Source: Tenggerimyces flavus (GTDB lineage Bacteria; Actinomycetota; Actinomycetes; Propionibacteriales; Actinopolymorphaceae). Taken from it: a stretch of 64,000 bases of DNA. The stretch covers positions 5,456,001 through 5,520,000 of the forward strand of contig NZ_JAFBCM010000001.1 in assembly GCF_016907715.1 (NCBI RefSeq), read 5' to 3'. The position numbers were made by a program, and so were the translations under genes. The notes beneath the pieces were generated by a model. It saw nothing but the letters and a program-made list of their open reading frames with translations. It searched no databases and was not told the DNA's origin. Numbering within the stretch: the stretch's first letter is position 1; every line of letters starts with the position of its first letter. Below, piece after piece: positions 19,809-30,096 of this stretch.

Positions 19809-19883
19809 GGGGCCAATGATCATGTTTACATGGTCATTGGCCGCTTTACGTGGGGTGTACGCCAGGTAGAGCGGCCACTGGCC
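19809..19883 (+). repeat. 75-bp dispersed repeat, copy A
   Basis: Begins with the near-palindrome GATCATGTTTACATGGTC and ends with gcggccactggcc. An inverted copy with about 10 mismatches in 75 lies at 34079-34153. It lies between the lipoprotein stop and a truncated gene remnant. Confidence 0.85.
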
Positions 19884-20113
19884 AGGTAAGGCGACCACGA
19901 CGCATCACTGGACGCGGCGAGCTGCACGATGACTGTTCCCGTGACGACGGCGATCGCGTCGAGGACGACGAGGCCGTAGACCAGCGGGACGAGGCCGACG
20001 AGCTGGAAGCCCAGTGCCACGTTCGTCGCCCGGGAACGGAACTCCGGCGGGAACGTGGCGCGGTCCTCTTTGGTCCACAGTCGTTCGCCGAGGACGGATC
20101 GCGAGGCCCCGGC
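19884..20113 (-). pseudogene. Fragment of a DUF6653-like membrane protein
   Basis: Immediately after the TAG of the neighbouring gene, the same frame reads SVLGERLWTKEDRATF, then RSRATNVALGFQLVGLVPLV and two hydrophobic stretches. This resembles the middle of small DUF6653-type membrane proteins as I recall them. There is no start codon with a ribosome site, and the usual C-terminal LWFLDRMVWLYEDM block is absent. Similarity stops about 20 bp before the 75-bp repeat. It looks like the remains of a gene cut at both ends; a real 64-aa ORF from GTG 20020 is less likely. Confidence 0.45.
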
Positions 20114-21124
20114 CTACAACGCGAACCAGCCCGTACGGATCTCCCAGCGCTTGCCTGCCTTGAGGTGCTGCACGATCGCCCGCTCGAGGGTGGTGCGCTG
20201 GGGCAGCTCGTCGAGGACCGGGTCGACCTTCCGGAAGACGAACTGGAACACGTCCTTGTCGCCGTTGTAGCCGTTCGGCACCAGCGTGAAGCGGCGCAGG
20301 AAGCGGACGATGTTGGAGTCCTCGGGCAGGTAGTCGGCGAGCTGCGGGTCGAGCAGCCAGGACGAGCAGACGGCGTACCTGTACTGCTCCTCCGGGAAGT
20401 ACGTCGCGTAGAACTCCTTGGCCAGTCGGATCGACTCGTCGCAGGCCTGCGGGGTCATCGCGCCGGCCTCGGGGATGTGGACGCCGAGCGCGGGGTCGCC
20501 CTTCTTGAACGGGGCTTTGGCCTGCTCGATCTGCAGCTCGGTGTAGCTGATCACGCCGCGGTTGAGCTGGAGCCTGCCGAAGTCGTAGATGAGGCCGCGG
20601 AAGTGCAGCGTGAACCAGAACTGCACGTCCATCCCGCCGACGCCGTGGATGCGGCGGTAGATCGCGATCTGCCGGCCGAGGTCCCTGAGCGTGGCCCAGC
20701 TGATGTCGTCGGGGATGCCGCGCTGCTGGTGCCAGGCGCGGATCTTGGGGACGGAGGCGAGGAGGACGTGGGCGTAGAAGAAGCGGCCCTTCGCGCCGAG
20801 TGCCTTGGGGAGATGGGGGTCGCGGCGCCAGTCGAAGTTGAGGTCGCCGAGGTTGGTGGTGATCGCGGTATGGACGCGTTGGAGCAGCCACCAGAGCTCG
20901 GGGTCGTCCGTGGGGGTCGGCCGCGTCTCGGCCAGGTCGAGCGCGTCGTCCTCGTGGATGCCGAGCCTGGGGATGAGGTCGTCGAACTCCTGGCCAGACG
21001 GCGGAGCGACCTCGGGCGTGGGTGGGCCGGCCTTCTCCAGGTCGTCCAGCCATGCCGAGTAGGGCTCCGACTCCTCGCCCTCCGCCGCCGCCTCCAGAAA
21101 CGCCGCCACCGCCGCGCGCTCCAT
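20114..21124 (-). CDS. Acyltransferase-domain protein (DUF5596/GNAT-like C-terminal type)
   Basis: A 336-aa soluble protein resembling actinobacterial two-domain proteins annotated as acyltransferase-domain proteins. The acidic N-terminal helical part has a GIHEDDALDLAE-like segment. The C-terminal GNAT-like half contains VHIPEAGAMTPQACDESI near residue 215 and WLLDPQLADYLPEDSNIVRF near 253. This last motif is characteristic of the family, whose substrate is unknown. No partner enzyme is adjacent, so a role cannot be assigned from context. Confidence 0.6.
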   Translation of the reverse strand: MERAAVAAFLEAAAEGEESEPYSAWLDDLEKAGPPTPEVAPPSGQEFDDLIPRLGIHEDDALDLAETRPTPTDDPELWWLLQRVHTAITTNLGDLNFDWRRDPHLPKALGAKGRFFYAHVLLASVPKIRAWHQQRGIPDDISWATLRDLGRQIAIYRRIHGVGGMDVQFWFTLHFRGLIYDFGRLQLNRGVISYTELQIEQAKAPFKKGDPALGVHIPEAGAMTPQACDESIRLAKEFYATYFPEEQYRYAVCSSWLLDPQLADYLPEDSNIVRFLRRFTLVPNGYNGDKDVFQFVFRKVDPVLDELPQRTTLERAIVQHLKAGKRWEIRTGWFAL

Positions 21125-21181
21125 GCCTCACCCTCGATCCCAAGCCTGCCCCGTGCCGATCAACCTTCGCTGATCAGAAAC

Positions 21182-21985
21182 CTACCGGCCCGTGGACCCC
21201 AGTTCGCGGGAGATGGCGGCCGCTGTGGAAAGCACGGCGGAGATCACTCCGGGGAGGTTGTCGCCCATCAGCTTCTGGGAGAAGCCCGTCACACCCACCG
21301 CGTAGCGCACCCGTTCCGAGGCGTCGAACACCGGCGCGGCGACGCAACTGATGTCGGCCTGCTCCTCCTCGTCCTCCACCGCGTACCCCCGGGAGCGCGT
21401 CTCCTCCAAATCGGCGAGGAACGTCTTCACCTCGGGCTTCTTCGCGTTCGGCCCTGCTCCGGCAGCCAGCCGGACGAGCAGCGGCTTCAGCTCGTCCTCC
21501 GGCAGGTAAGCCGCGATCGCCTTCCCCAACGCCGTCAGGTTGTACGGCGCGACCTTGCCGATGAACGTGTCGAACTGCACGAACCCCGGCGTCGCTGCCT
21601 TCGCCACATAGACGACAGACAAGGCGTTCAGCGCCCCAAGGTGCGCCGGCATCTCGACCTTGTCCGACAAGGCCCGCAGCTGCGGCTGCGCCACCGAGGC
21701 CGGGTCGAGCTTGCGGATCAGGCTCGAGGCCAACGCGTACAAACGCAACGTCGGCTGCCAGAAGTGCGACCGCCCCACCACCTGGCGCTCGGCGTACCCG
21801 CGCTGCTCGAACGTCTGCACGATCGACGCACACGTCGCCAACGGCACCCCCGCGGTCTGGGCGAGCAACGTCAACGTCAACGGCGTCTCGGAGCCGATCA
21901 ACGTCTCCAGCACCGTCAGGGCGCGGTCGGTCGACGGCGACGCGGCGCGCGTCTTGTCGTCAGCGACCATCTGCTTGGCAGCCAC
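21182..21985 (-). CDS. IclR-family transcriptional regulator
   Basis: Regulator of 267 aa. The winged HTH spans residues 18-75 (STDRALTVLETLIGSETPLT, PLATCASIVQTFEQRGYAER). The C-terminal effector domain includes LGALNALSVVYVAKA, LTALGKAIAAYLPED, SRGYAVEDEEE and ISCVAAPVFDA. The gene lies directly downstream of the ABC transporter operon. The palindrome TACGATATCTCGTA sits 21 bp upstream of its ATG, and related motifs precede the transporter and the catabolic operon. It is therefore the best candidate for their common regulator, which is inference. Confidence 0.9.
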   Translation of the reverse strand: MAAKQMVADDKTRAASPSTDRALTVLETLIGSETPLTLTLLAQTAGVPLATCASIVQTFEQRGYAERQVVGRSHFWQPTLRLYALASSLIRKLDPASVAQPQLRALSDKVEMPAHLGALNALSVVYVAKAATPGFVQFDTFIGKVAPYNLTALGKAIAAYLPEDELKPLLVRLAAGAGPNAKKPEVKTFLADLEETRSRGYAVEDEEEQADISCVAAPVFDASERVRYAVGVTGFSQKLMGDNLPGVISAVLSTAAAISRELGSTGR

Positions 21986-22005
21986 ACGTCCTCCTCAGCG
22001 CCTTT

Positions 22006-22019
22006 TACGATATCTCGTA
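22006..22019. promoter_or_regulatory. Putative IclR operator upstream of iclR
   Basis: Inverted repeat TACGA-tatc-TCGTA between iclR and the end of the transporter operon. The half-element TATCTCGTA recurs at 28469-28495 and, with one change, at 41812-41823. Confidence 0.55.
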
Positions 22020-22041
22020 GAGTAGCCGCCCGGGCCGTACC

Positions 22042-23084
22042 TCACACGCCAAGCACGCCGGCCAGATCCAACTCCTCCGCGTAGTGGCACCGCGACGCCC
22101 GCGGCCGCCCCTCCGCCGCCTCGAGCAGGTGCAGCACCGGCTCGTCGGCCGAGCAGCGGTCCTGCACATATGGGCAGCGCGGATGGAACGTACAGCCGCG
22201 CGGCGGGTTCGACGGGTCCGGCACCTCGCCCTTCAGCGCCACCCGCGCCCGCTGCCCGCGCAGCCGCGGGTCGGGTCGCGGCAGCGCCCGCATCAACGTC
22301 TCGGTGTACGGGTGCATCGGCCGGTCGTACAGATCCGAGGTCGTCGCCTCCTCGACCAGCCGCCCGACGTACATCACCGCGACCCGGTCGCACAGGTGCT
22401 GGATGACCGACAGGTCGTGCGAGACGAAGACGTAGGTGAGGTCCAGCTGCTCCTGCAAATCCTCGAGCAGGTTGAGGATCTGGGACCGGATCGACACGTC
22501 CAGCGCCGACACCGCCTCGTCCGCGACCACCAGCCGCGGCCGCGTCACCAACGCTCGCGCGATGCCGATCCGCTGCCGCTCACCGCCCGAGAACGCGTGC
22601 GGATAGCGCCGCATGTACTCCGGCCGCAATCCCACCAGCCGCAACGTCTCCGCCACCCGCTCGCGCAGCTCCGCACCCGACGCGAGGTCGTTCACGCGCA
22701 ACGGCTCCCCCACGATCTGGAGCACGGTCATCCGCGGGTTGAGCGAGGAGTTCGGGTCCTGGAAGACCGTACGGATCTCCCGCCGGAACGGCCGCAAAGC
22801 CCCACGGCTCAACGACGCCAGATCGACCACAGAACCGTCGGCTCGGGTGTACTCGATCGAGCCCGCCGTCGGCTTGTACGCGCGCAGGATGCAGCGGCCG
22901 AGCGTGGTCTTGCCGCAGCCGGACTCCCCCACCAGGCCGAGCGTCTCGCCCCGCTTGACGGTGAGGTCGACGTCCTGCACCGCGTTCACGGTGACCTTGT
23001 TCCGGCTGAACAGTCCGCCGCTCGCCTTGAACTGCATCGAGAGGCCCTTGATCGACAGCAGCGTCTCGCTCTGGGTCGCGGTCA

Positions 23085-23085
<1 letters not shown>
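22042..23085 (-). CDS. Oligopeptide-type ABC transporter ATPase, OppF/DppF-like
   Basis: ATPase of 347 aa (start MTATQSE, 1-bp stop/start overlap with the gene upstream). Walker A is GESGCGKTTLGR near residue 50, the Q-loop is VFQDPNSSLNPRMTV, the signature is FSGGERQRIGIARAL, Walker B is VVADEAVSALD and the H-loop is VFVSHDL. The C-terminal oligopeptide/dipeptide domain has the CTFHPRCPYVQDRC cluster that in this subfamily may hold an iron-sulphur centre. It pairs with the OppD-like ATPase to power the two permeases. Confidence 0.93.
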
Positions 23086-24218
<1,133 letters not shown>

Positions 24219-24226
24219 CGGACACC

Positions 24227-25408
24227 TCAGCTTTCGTACGGGTCGGCGGCGTCGCGCATGCCGTCACCCACGAAGTTCAAGGCCATCACCGTGATCACGA
24301 CGACCAATCCTGGCAAGAGTAACCAAGGTGCGAACGACAACACCCGGATGTTTTGTGCATCGTTGAGCAAAACCCCCCACGAGACGACCGGCGCCTGCAG
24401 GCCGAAGCCGAGGAACGACAGCGCGGTCTCGCCGAGGATCATGCCCGGGATCGACAGCGTCAGCGACGCGATGATGTGGCTGGTGAACGCCGGGACCATG
24501 TGCCGGCGGATGATGCGCATCCGCGGGACGCCGTCGAGCTCGGCGGCGAGCACGTAGTCCTCCCCGCGGATCTGCATGAACCGGCTCCGGACGACGCGGG
24601 CGAGCCCGGTCCAGCTGATCAGCGACAGGATCAGCGTGATGAGGAAGTACCCCTTCACTGGATCGAGCCCTGGTGGGATCGCCGCCGCGAGGCCGAGCCA
24701 GAGCGGGAGCGTCGGGATCGACATGAAGAACTCGATGCCGCGCTGGATCAGGGTGTCGGTCGTTCCCCCGAAGTAGCCGGAGATGCCGCCGAGCATCACG
24801 CCGAGGATCAGGCCTAAGAACACGCCGATCAGGCCGACGGACATGGAGATTCTGGTGCCGTAGATGATCCGGCTGAACAGGTCGCGGCCCTGTTCGTCCG
24901 CGCCGAACAGGTACACCGCGTCGTTGGCGTGCACGGGACCGAAGAAGTGGATGTCGGAACGGAACAGCCCCCACATCTCGTACGGATCGCCCTTGGCGAA
25001 GAAGCGCAGGTAGATGCGCTTGTCCTCGTTGACCACGTAGTCGCGGGTGAGCAGCTGCGCGTTCGGCGTGCCTATCCAGTCGTTGACGTACACGTGCGGG
25101 CCGCCGTCCCAGGCCACGTGCAGCCCCTGCGGCGGCGCGAAGGAGTACGTGGCGCGGTTGAAGTCCTGCACCTTCGGCGCGAGGAACTCGCAGAAGATCG
25201 CGAGCAGGTAGATGACAGCCATCAGGACCAGGCCGATGACCGCGAGCTTGTTCTTGCGGAACCGCCACCACACGAGCTTGTACTGCGGCGCGAAGTTGAT
25301 CTCGTCGCCCTTGTCGCCGCCGCTCTGCAGGACCGGCGGATGCTCCTCCGTGGTGACCGGCGGTCCCTCCTCGGCCGACCGGTGCAGCGCGATGTTCGGG
25401 TCGCTCAT
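24227..25408 (-). CDS. ABC transporter permease, OppC/DppC-like
   Basis: Inner-membrane permease of 393 aa. The start at 25408 (MSDPNIALH) overlaps the upstream permease stop by 4 bp. A cytoplasmic N-terminus with an OppC_N-type first helix (KLAVIGLVLMAVIYLLAIF) is followed by an unusually long external loop (about residues 75-170) before the ABC-permease core. That core contains the EAA-type loop AAELDGVPRMRIIRRHMVP, which couples to the ATPases. The long loop is typical of permeases paired with very large, 600-700-residue binding proteins such as the one here. Confidence 0.92.
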   Translation of the reverse strand: MSDPNIALHRSAEEGPPVTTEEHPPVLQSGGDKGDEINFAPQYKLVWWRFRKNKLAVIGLVLMAVIYLLAIFCEFLAPKVQDFNRATYSFAPPQGLHVAWDGGPHVYVNDWIGTPNAQLLTRDYVVNEDKRIYLRFFAKGDPYEMWGLFRSDIHFFGPVHANDAVYLFGADEQGRDLFSRIIYGTRISMSVGLIGVFLGLILGVMLGGISGYFGGTTDTLIQRGIEFFMSIPTLPLWLGLAAAIPPGLDPVKGYFLITLILSLISWTGLARVVRSRFMQIRGEDYVLAAELDGVPRMRIIRRHMVPAFTSHIIASLTLSIPGMILGETALSFLGFGLQAPVVSWGVLLNDAQNIRVLSFAPWLLLPGLVVVITVMALNFVGDGMRDAADPYES

Positions 25409-26397
25409 ATGACTCCCGCCCGGACCCGCGGGTCGATCAACGCCAGCAGGATGTCTGAGATCAACGTGCCTATGACGGTCAGCACGCAGGCGATGAAGAT
25501 GATGCTGCCCGCGAGGTACATGTCCTGGCTCTCCAATGAGCGCAGCAACAACGGCCCGGTCGTCTCGAGTCCGAGAACGGTGGCGACCAGCACCTCGCCG
25601 TCGAAGAGGGCCGGGATCAGCCAGCCGATCGTGGCGATGAACGGGTTGAGGGCCACGCGGACGGGATAGTTCGCGATCAGCCTGCGCTCGGACAGCCCGC
25701 GGGACCGAGCGGTGACGACGTACGGCTTGCGCAGCTCGTCGAGCAGGTTGGCCCGCAGGATGCGGATCGTTCCGCCGATGCCACCGATCGACAGCACCAG
25801 CACGGGTAACCACAGATGGTCGAGGAAGTCGAGCAGCTTGCCGAGGTTCCAGTCCGCCTCGGCGTACTCGGGCGAGAACATCCCGCCGACCGCCTTCCCG
25901 CCGTACTTGAACTGCAGGAAGGCGACCGTGAGCGCCAGCAGGAAGCCCGGGATCGCGATGCCGAGGAACGCCAGCGCGGTCATCACGTAGTCGGGAACGG
26001 TGTACTTCTTCACCGCCGAGTAGATGCCGGCCGGCAGCGACACGATCCAGCCGAACAGCACCGTGGAGATGCCGAGCAGCAGCGTCAGCGGCATCCGCTC
26101 GGCGATCAGGTCCCACACCGGCCGGCCGTACAGCATCGACGAGCCGAAGTCGCCGCGCGTGATGATGCTGGTGAACCAGTGCAGATACTGACCGAGCAGC
26201 GGCTGGTCGAGCGCGTACCGTTCGCGCAGCGCCGCGACCGCCTCCGGCTGGACTGTCTGCCCGGCCTTCTGCATGTTGGCGATGACGGTGTCGAGGAAGT
26301 CACCCGGCGGCAGCTGGATGATGAGGAACGCGACCAACGAGATCAGGAAGATCGTCGGGATCATCGCGATGAGTCGACGCAGGATGTACGCACCCAT
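25405..26397 (-). CDS. ABC transporter permease, OppB/DppB-like
   Basis: The 330-aa permease has the N-terminal signature MGAYILRRLIAMIPTIFLISLVAFLIIQLPPGDF and six predicted transmembrane helices. The EAA loop region includes VTARSRGLSERRLIANYPVR. It lies 30 bp downstream of the binding-protein gene and forms the membrane channel together with the OppC-like subunit. Confidence 0.93.
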   Translation of the reverse strand: MGAYILRRLIAMIPTIFLISLVAFLIIQLPPGDFLDTVIANMQKAGQTVQPEAVAALRERYALDQPLLGQYLHWFTSIITRGDFGSSMLYGRPVWDLIAERMPLTLLLGISTVLFGWIVSLPAGIYSAVKKYTVPDYVMTALAFLGIAIPGFLLALTVAFLQFKYGGKAVGGMFSPEYAEADWNLGKLLDFLDHLWLPVLVLSIGGIGGTIRILRANLLDELRKPYVVTARSRGLSERRLIANYPVRVALNPFIATIGWLIPALFDGEVLVATVLGLETTGPLLLRSLESQDMYLAGSIIFIACVLTVIGTLISDILLALIDPRVRAGVI

Positions 26398-26427
26398 AGG
26401 CGGCTCCTTGCTATGTAGGTGCGGGTG

Positions 26428-28398
26428 TCACGCGTGCTTGTCGGGGTTCTTGAAGAACACCTGAGGCAGGTTCATGGCGGCTTCGTAGTGCGTACGGAAG
26501 CTCGCCACGCCCTTCTCCGGCACGTTGACCAGGTCTTCGCTCACCACGACCGGGCTGAACGGCGGCTGCACCGTCCCGATGATCCACACGTTCTTGTCGT
26601 GCAGGCGGAGGATCTGGCGCCCGAGGTCCATCCGGGTGGCGTCATCCGGTGCCTGCAGCAGCTGGTCGTACAGCACCTGCAGCTGGCGGATCTCGCCTTC
26701 CGGCTTCGCCGAGAACTGGCCCTTCGGATCGCCGTACCAGTTGCCGTACCGCGGCGCCCAGTACGTGAGCCCGTTCGTCGGGATGTACCACAGCGAGTCG
26801 ATGTCCCACAGGTACCCAGCGGGCGGGTAGACGAGAATGTCGTGTGTCCCTTGGCCGACCGAGCTGTACCACAGAGTCTGGGCGATGTTCTTGATCGCCA
26901 GGTCGATGCCGACGGCGGCCCAGTAGCGCTTCACGTACTCGAGCATGTCGACGTTGTCGACGCCGACGCCGACCAGGAACGTGGTCGCGATCAACTTCAT
27001 CGGCTTGCCGTCCGGGCGCAGTCGCATGTTGTTGCTGTCGCGCGCCGTCAAGCCGGCCTTGTCAAGGTACTCGTTCGCCTTCGCCACGTCGTACTCGATG
27101 AAGCGTTGTCCCATGCCCTCTTCGAAGTACGGGTCCTCGGGCTGCGCGCAGGGGTGCTGGATCCGGCCCTGGCCGGCGAGCAGCGCCTGGTTGATCTCGT
27201 CCCGGTTGATCGCGTGGCTGAGGCCCGCGCGGAAGTCGACCTTCTGGAACAGCGTGCGCAGCACCGCGTCGGGGTGGCTCTGGTTGAGGTTGATCGCGGC
27301 GAACATGCCGTCCGGCGTCCAGCGCAGCACGCGGTACGGCTTGGTGGGCTCGTTCTGCATCAGCTGCGGGATGACGGCGGACTGGATGTCCCACGCCGCG
27401 AGGTCGATCTGGCCGTTCGCAGCCCGCAGGCCGAGCGGCTCGGCGGGCAGGATCGTGAAGATCGCGCGGTCGACGTACGGCAGCTGGCGCCCCTGCTCGT
27501 CGACCTTCCAGTAGAACGGGTTGCGCGCGATCGTGCCCGAGGTGCCCGCGCCGGCCGGCTTCTCCATCATCCAGGGACCGAGCACCGGCAGGCCGGCGTA
27601 GTTCCAGATGTTGCGCTGCTGCCCGTACAGGTCCTGCCACTTGGTGACCTTGGCCTTCTTCATCGCCGCGGCGAGGGTGGCCTTGTCGGTGTGCTTCGGG
27701 TTGAACTTCTCGAGGTAGTGCTTCGGCTGCAGCAGGTCGCTCGAGGTGCCCATGAAGCAGAGGAACTTGAGCAGCAGGCTGTGCGGCGTCTCGAACTCCA
27801 CGCGCAGCGTCAGCTTGTCGACCGCGACGAACTTGGCCGGCTTGCCGCCGGAGCTCAACCAGGTCGGAAAGACCGGGCTGATCTCCTTGTTCAGGTAGAT
27901 GTCGTTGTAGGTGTACATCAGGTCGTCGGTGGTGAACGGGTGCCCGTCCGACCACTTCAGTCCGTCGCGCAGGTGGAAGACGTACGTCTTGCCCTCGTCC
28001 TCGACCTCCCACTTGTGCGCGAGGCCGGGACCGACCTCGGCGGGAACGGTCGCCGTCCACTCCACCAGGCCAGCCCAGGTCATGTACTGGTTGCTGGAGA
28101 AGTTGCGGTCGACCTGCGCCCGCTGCATCGTGCCGCCGTACACGCCAGGCTCGGTGAGCGGCTTGACGACCATCGGTTGTTTCGGCAGGCGCTCCTGGAC
28201 CGGCGGGAGCTCGCCCGCCTTGACCAGTGCGGCCAGCATCGGCGACTCCTTCGCGTCCGTCGCCGTGGACGCGGGCGGCGCGTTGCCGCCCTTCTTCGCT
28301 GGATCGGTCTCCAGGAACGAGCAGCCGCTGAAGACTGCTCCTCCCACCAGTGCGCCCCCGCCCACCTTGATGAGATCCCTGCGCGAGTACTTGGACAT
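26428..28398 (-). CDS. Extracellular solute-binding protein (family 5), Tat lipoprotein
   Basis: Binding protein of 656 aa, larger than typical peptide-binding proteins (about 540). ATG 28398 is preceded by GGAGG at a 6-nt spacing. The N-terminus MSKYSRRDLIKVGGGALVGG has a twin-arginine motif and is followed by a lipobox (VFSGC), predicting Tat export and lipid anchoring. Family-5 features are WKVEDEGKTYVFHLRDGLKWSDG, FTTDDLMYTYNDI and LSHAINRDEINQ. The linked catabolic operon suggests a non-peptide ligand such as a sugar-acid or amide compound, which is inference. Confidence 0.93.
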   Translation of the reverse strand: MSKYSRRDLIKVGGGALVGGAVFSGCSFLETDPAKKGGNAPPASTATDAKESPMLAALVKAGELPPVQERLPKQPMVVKPLTEPGVYGGTMQRAQVDRNFSSNQYMTWAGLVEWTATVPAEVGPGLAHKWEVEDEGKTYVFHLRDGLKWSDGHPFTTDDLMYTYNDIYLNKEISPVFPTWLSSGGKPAKFVAVDKLTLRVEFETPHSLLLKFLCFMGTSSDLLQPKHYLEKFNPKHTDKATLAAAMKKAKVTKWQDLYGQQRNIWNYAGLPVLGPWMMEKPAGAGTSGTIARNPFYWKVDEQGRQLPYVDRAIFTILPAEPLGLRAANGQIDLAAWDIQSAVIPQLMQNEPTKPYRVLRWTPDGMFAAINLNQSHPDAVLRTLFQKVDFRAGLSHAINRDEINQALLAGQGRIQHPCAQPEDPYFEEGMGQRFIEYDVAKANEYLDKAGLTARDSNNMRLRPDGKPMKLIATTFLVGVGVDNVDMLEYVKRYWAAVGIDLAIKNIAQTLWYSSVGQGTHDILVYPPAGYLWDIDSLWYIPTNGLTYWAPRYGNWYGDPKGQFSAKPEGEIRQLQVLYDQLLQAPDDATRMDLGRQILRLHDKNVWIIGTVQPPFSPVVVSEDLVNVPEKGVASFRTHYEAAMNLPQVFFKNPDKHA

Positions 28399-28468
28399 GC
28401 TCCGCCTCCAGGGGCTATCCGGTGAGGCATCTCCGTGCGCCCTTGCACGGTCCCGCAATCTCCGGGAA

Positions 28469-28495
28469 ACGAGATACATCTACGAGATACGAGAT
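28469..28495. promoter_or_regulatory. Putative IclR operator array upstream of the transporter
   Basis: Three copies of ACGAGATA/CGAGAT (acgagatac, tacgagatac, gagatt) lie about 70-100 bp upstream of the binding-protein start. On the minus strand they read TATCTCGTAG, as at the iclR site. The rest of 28500-28748 shows no gene I can support. Confidence 0.5.
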
Positions 28496-28748
28496 TTTCT
28501 CCGGATAGTAGCGCGCGTCCGACCCTATGAACAGTGGGCCGCGTAATCTGTGCCGAACCAGGTCAGTTCGCGCGCGTGCCTTTGCCGCGTCTTGGGAATG
28601 GCCATCGGGCGTTCGACGTACCCCGTTCGGCTCTGGACACGTACGAGTACGTATCTTTCCCGCGGTCGGTACTGATCTTCGGGCAATCTGCCCACAATCG
28701 GACGTCCCGGTGCCACGATGCCGCCGAACCCTCGTTCTGGGAGGCATC

Positions 28749-29405
28749 ATGCACAAGTCCCTGTCCGTGGTCGCCGGCTTCGCGGCCGCGGTGATCCTCG
28801 CCGGCGGGGCCGGCGTGGTCGTCGGCTCGGGTGGCTGGCGGCCCACCCCGGTGAACGCCGCCGTTCCCTCGGTCGCGACGCCTGGCGTCCCGTGCGAGTC
28901 GGACTTCCCGTTCGCCGCCGGCGGGTCCGGCTTCCAGCTGCTCGCCAAGCTCGACGGCGTCGTGGGTCCGGTCACGCTCGCCGGCCATGTCGGCGACTTC
29001 CAGATCAGCAAGCTGCAGTCGAAGGCCGTCTCGAGCATCGCCTGCGGGACGGGCGCGTCCGGCGGCGGTGCGGGCGGAGGCACGGGCAAGCCGTGGTTCG
29101 AGGACCTCGTCTTCACCAAGCCCGTCGACATCGCCACCCCCAAGCTCATCGAGCGGGTCGCGGTCGGCACGCACAGCAAGACCCTCAAGATCGCCGTGCG
29201 CCGCAACACGGACGGGCACGAGCCGCTCCGGCTGGTGCTGAGCGACGTCGTCGTGGTCAGCGACAGCCTGCAGTGGATGGCCGGCGCTCCCGTCGAGCAG
29301 GTGCGCGTGACCGCCACGAGGTACGAGTGGGAGGTCCGTCCGAACGTCAACGGCACGGGCGCGGTCAAGTTCTGTTTCGACGTCAAGACACTGACGAAGT
29401 GCTAA
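28749..29405 (+). CDS. Secreted Hcp-like (T6SS tube-fold) protein 1
   Basis: Protein of 218 aa with ATG 28749 preceded by GGGAGG. A signal segment spans residues 1-38. The mature part has the Hcp-superfamily layout: AKLDGVVGPVTLAGHVGDFQ, a Gly-rich loop, PWFEDLVFTKPVDIATPKLIERVAVGTH, LKIAVRR, PLRLVLSDVVVVSDS and a final VRVTATRYEWEV strand. Hcp normally forms type VI secretion tubes in Gram-negatives, whereas this copy is exported and no other T6SS gene is present. A paralogue follows after 14 bp. Function unknown. Confidence 0.6.
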   Translation: MHKSLSVVAGFAAAVILAGGAGVVVGSGGWRPTPVNAAVPSVATPGVPCESDFPFAAGGSGFQLLAKLDGVVGPVTLAGHVGDFQISKLQSKAVSSIACGTGASGGGAGGGTGKPWFEDLVFTKPVDIATPKLIERVAVGTHSKTLKIAVRRNTDGHEPLRLVLSDVVVVSDSLQWMAGAPVEQVRVTATRYEWEVRPNVNGTGAVKFCFDVKTLTKC

Positions 29406-29419
29406 GGAAGGCGGCAACC

Positions 29420-30019
29420 ATGCGTCGTACTCTCGCCACCGTCATCGCGGTCGCGCTGCTCACCGGATCGGCCGGCGTCGTGGTCGGCGCCAGCGCCTGG
29501 CGTTCTCAGCCGGCCCAGGCCGCGCCCGATGCCGTCGCCGCCGCACCGGACCCGTGCCCGAACGTGGCCCCGTTCGAGGCGACCGGGACGGGCGCCAACG
29601 GCTACCTGTTCGTGCCTGGCATCAAGGGCGACTCCACGCTCGCGAAGTATCCGAGCTGGATCGTGGTCAACAAGCTCCGTACCGACGTCACCGGCGCGGG
29701 AGTCACGACCTGTGGAGCCGCCGCCGCGCCGATCGCGCTCAGCAAGCGGATGGACCGTTCGTCGATGCCGTTCGTCAAGGCGGCGACGCTGGGAACGGTG
29801 CTCCCGACCGCGACGTTCGCGTTCACCAAGGCCGGCACGCAGCCGTTCGAGTACTACCGCGTCACGCTGACGAACGTGAAGGTGACGAGCGTCAGCACGC
29901 AGTGGAAGGGCGACGTCCCGACCGAGCTTGTCAAGCTCTCGTTCACCAAGATCTGCTGGAGCTACACCGCTCAGAAGGCCGACGGGAGCAAGGAGCCGAC
30001 CGTCCAGGTGTGTAAGTAG
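29420..30019 (+). CDS. Secreted Hcp-like protein 2
   Basis: Paralogue of 199 aa, 14 bp downstream, with AAGGAAGG before ATG 29420. Signal peptide MRRTLATVIAVALLTGSAGVVVGASA. The mature part shows the same order of Hcp-like strands: GYLFVPGIKGDS, IALSKRMDRSSMPFVKAATLG, ATFAFTKAGTQPFEYYRVTLTNVKVTSVS and VKLSFTKICWSYTA. Four cysteines in the mature part could form disulphides outside the cell. The two proteins share the segment GSAGVVVG-like at the end of the signal and the position of the strands, suggesting an old tandem duplication. Confidence 0.58.
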   Translation: MRRTLATVIAVALLTGSAGVVVGASAWRSQPAQAAPDAVAAAPDPCPNVAPFEATGTGANGYLFVPGIKGDSTLAKYPSWIVVNKLRTDVTGAGVTTCGAAAAPIALSKRMDRSSMPFVKAATLGTVLPTATFAFTKAGTQPFEYYRVTLTNVKVTSVSTQWKGDVPTELVKLSFTKICWSYTAQKADGSKEPTVQVCK

Positions 30020-30096
30020 CGCTGTCTGAAATTGCGCGATGCCGCCGCCACCTTGAGCTGGAGGCGGCGGCTTCGCTTTCGGTACGTTGCTGGACC

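Noticed and set aside
28749-30019. Type VI secretion system
   Set aside because: Only Hcp-like proteins with signal peptides are present; there is no sheath, ClpV, VgrG or baseplate gene.
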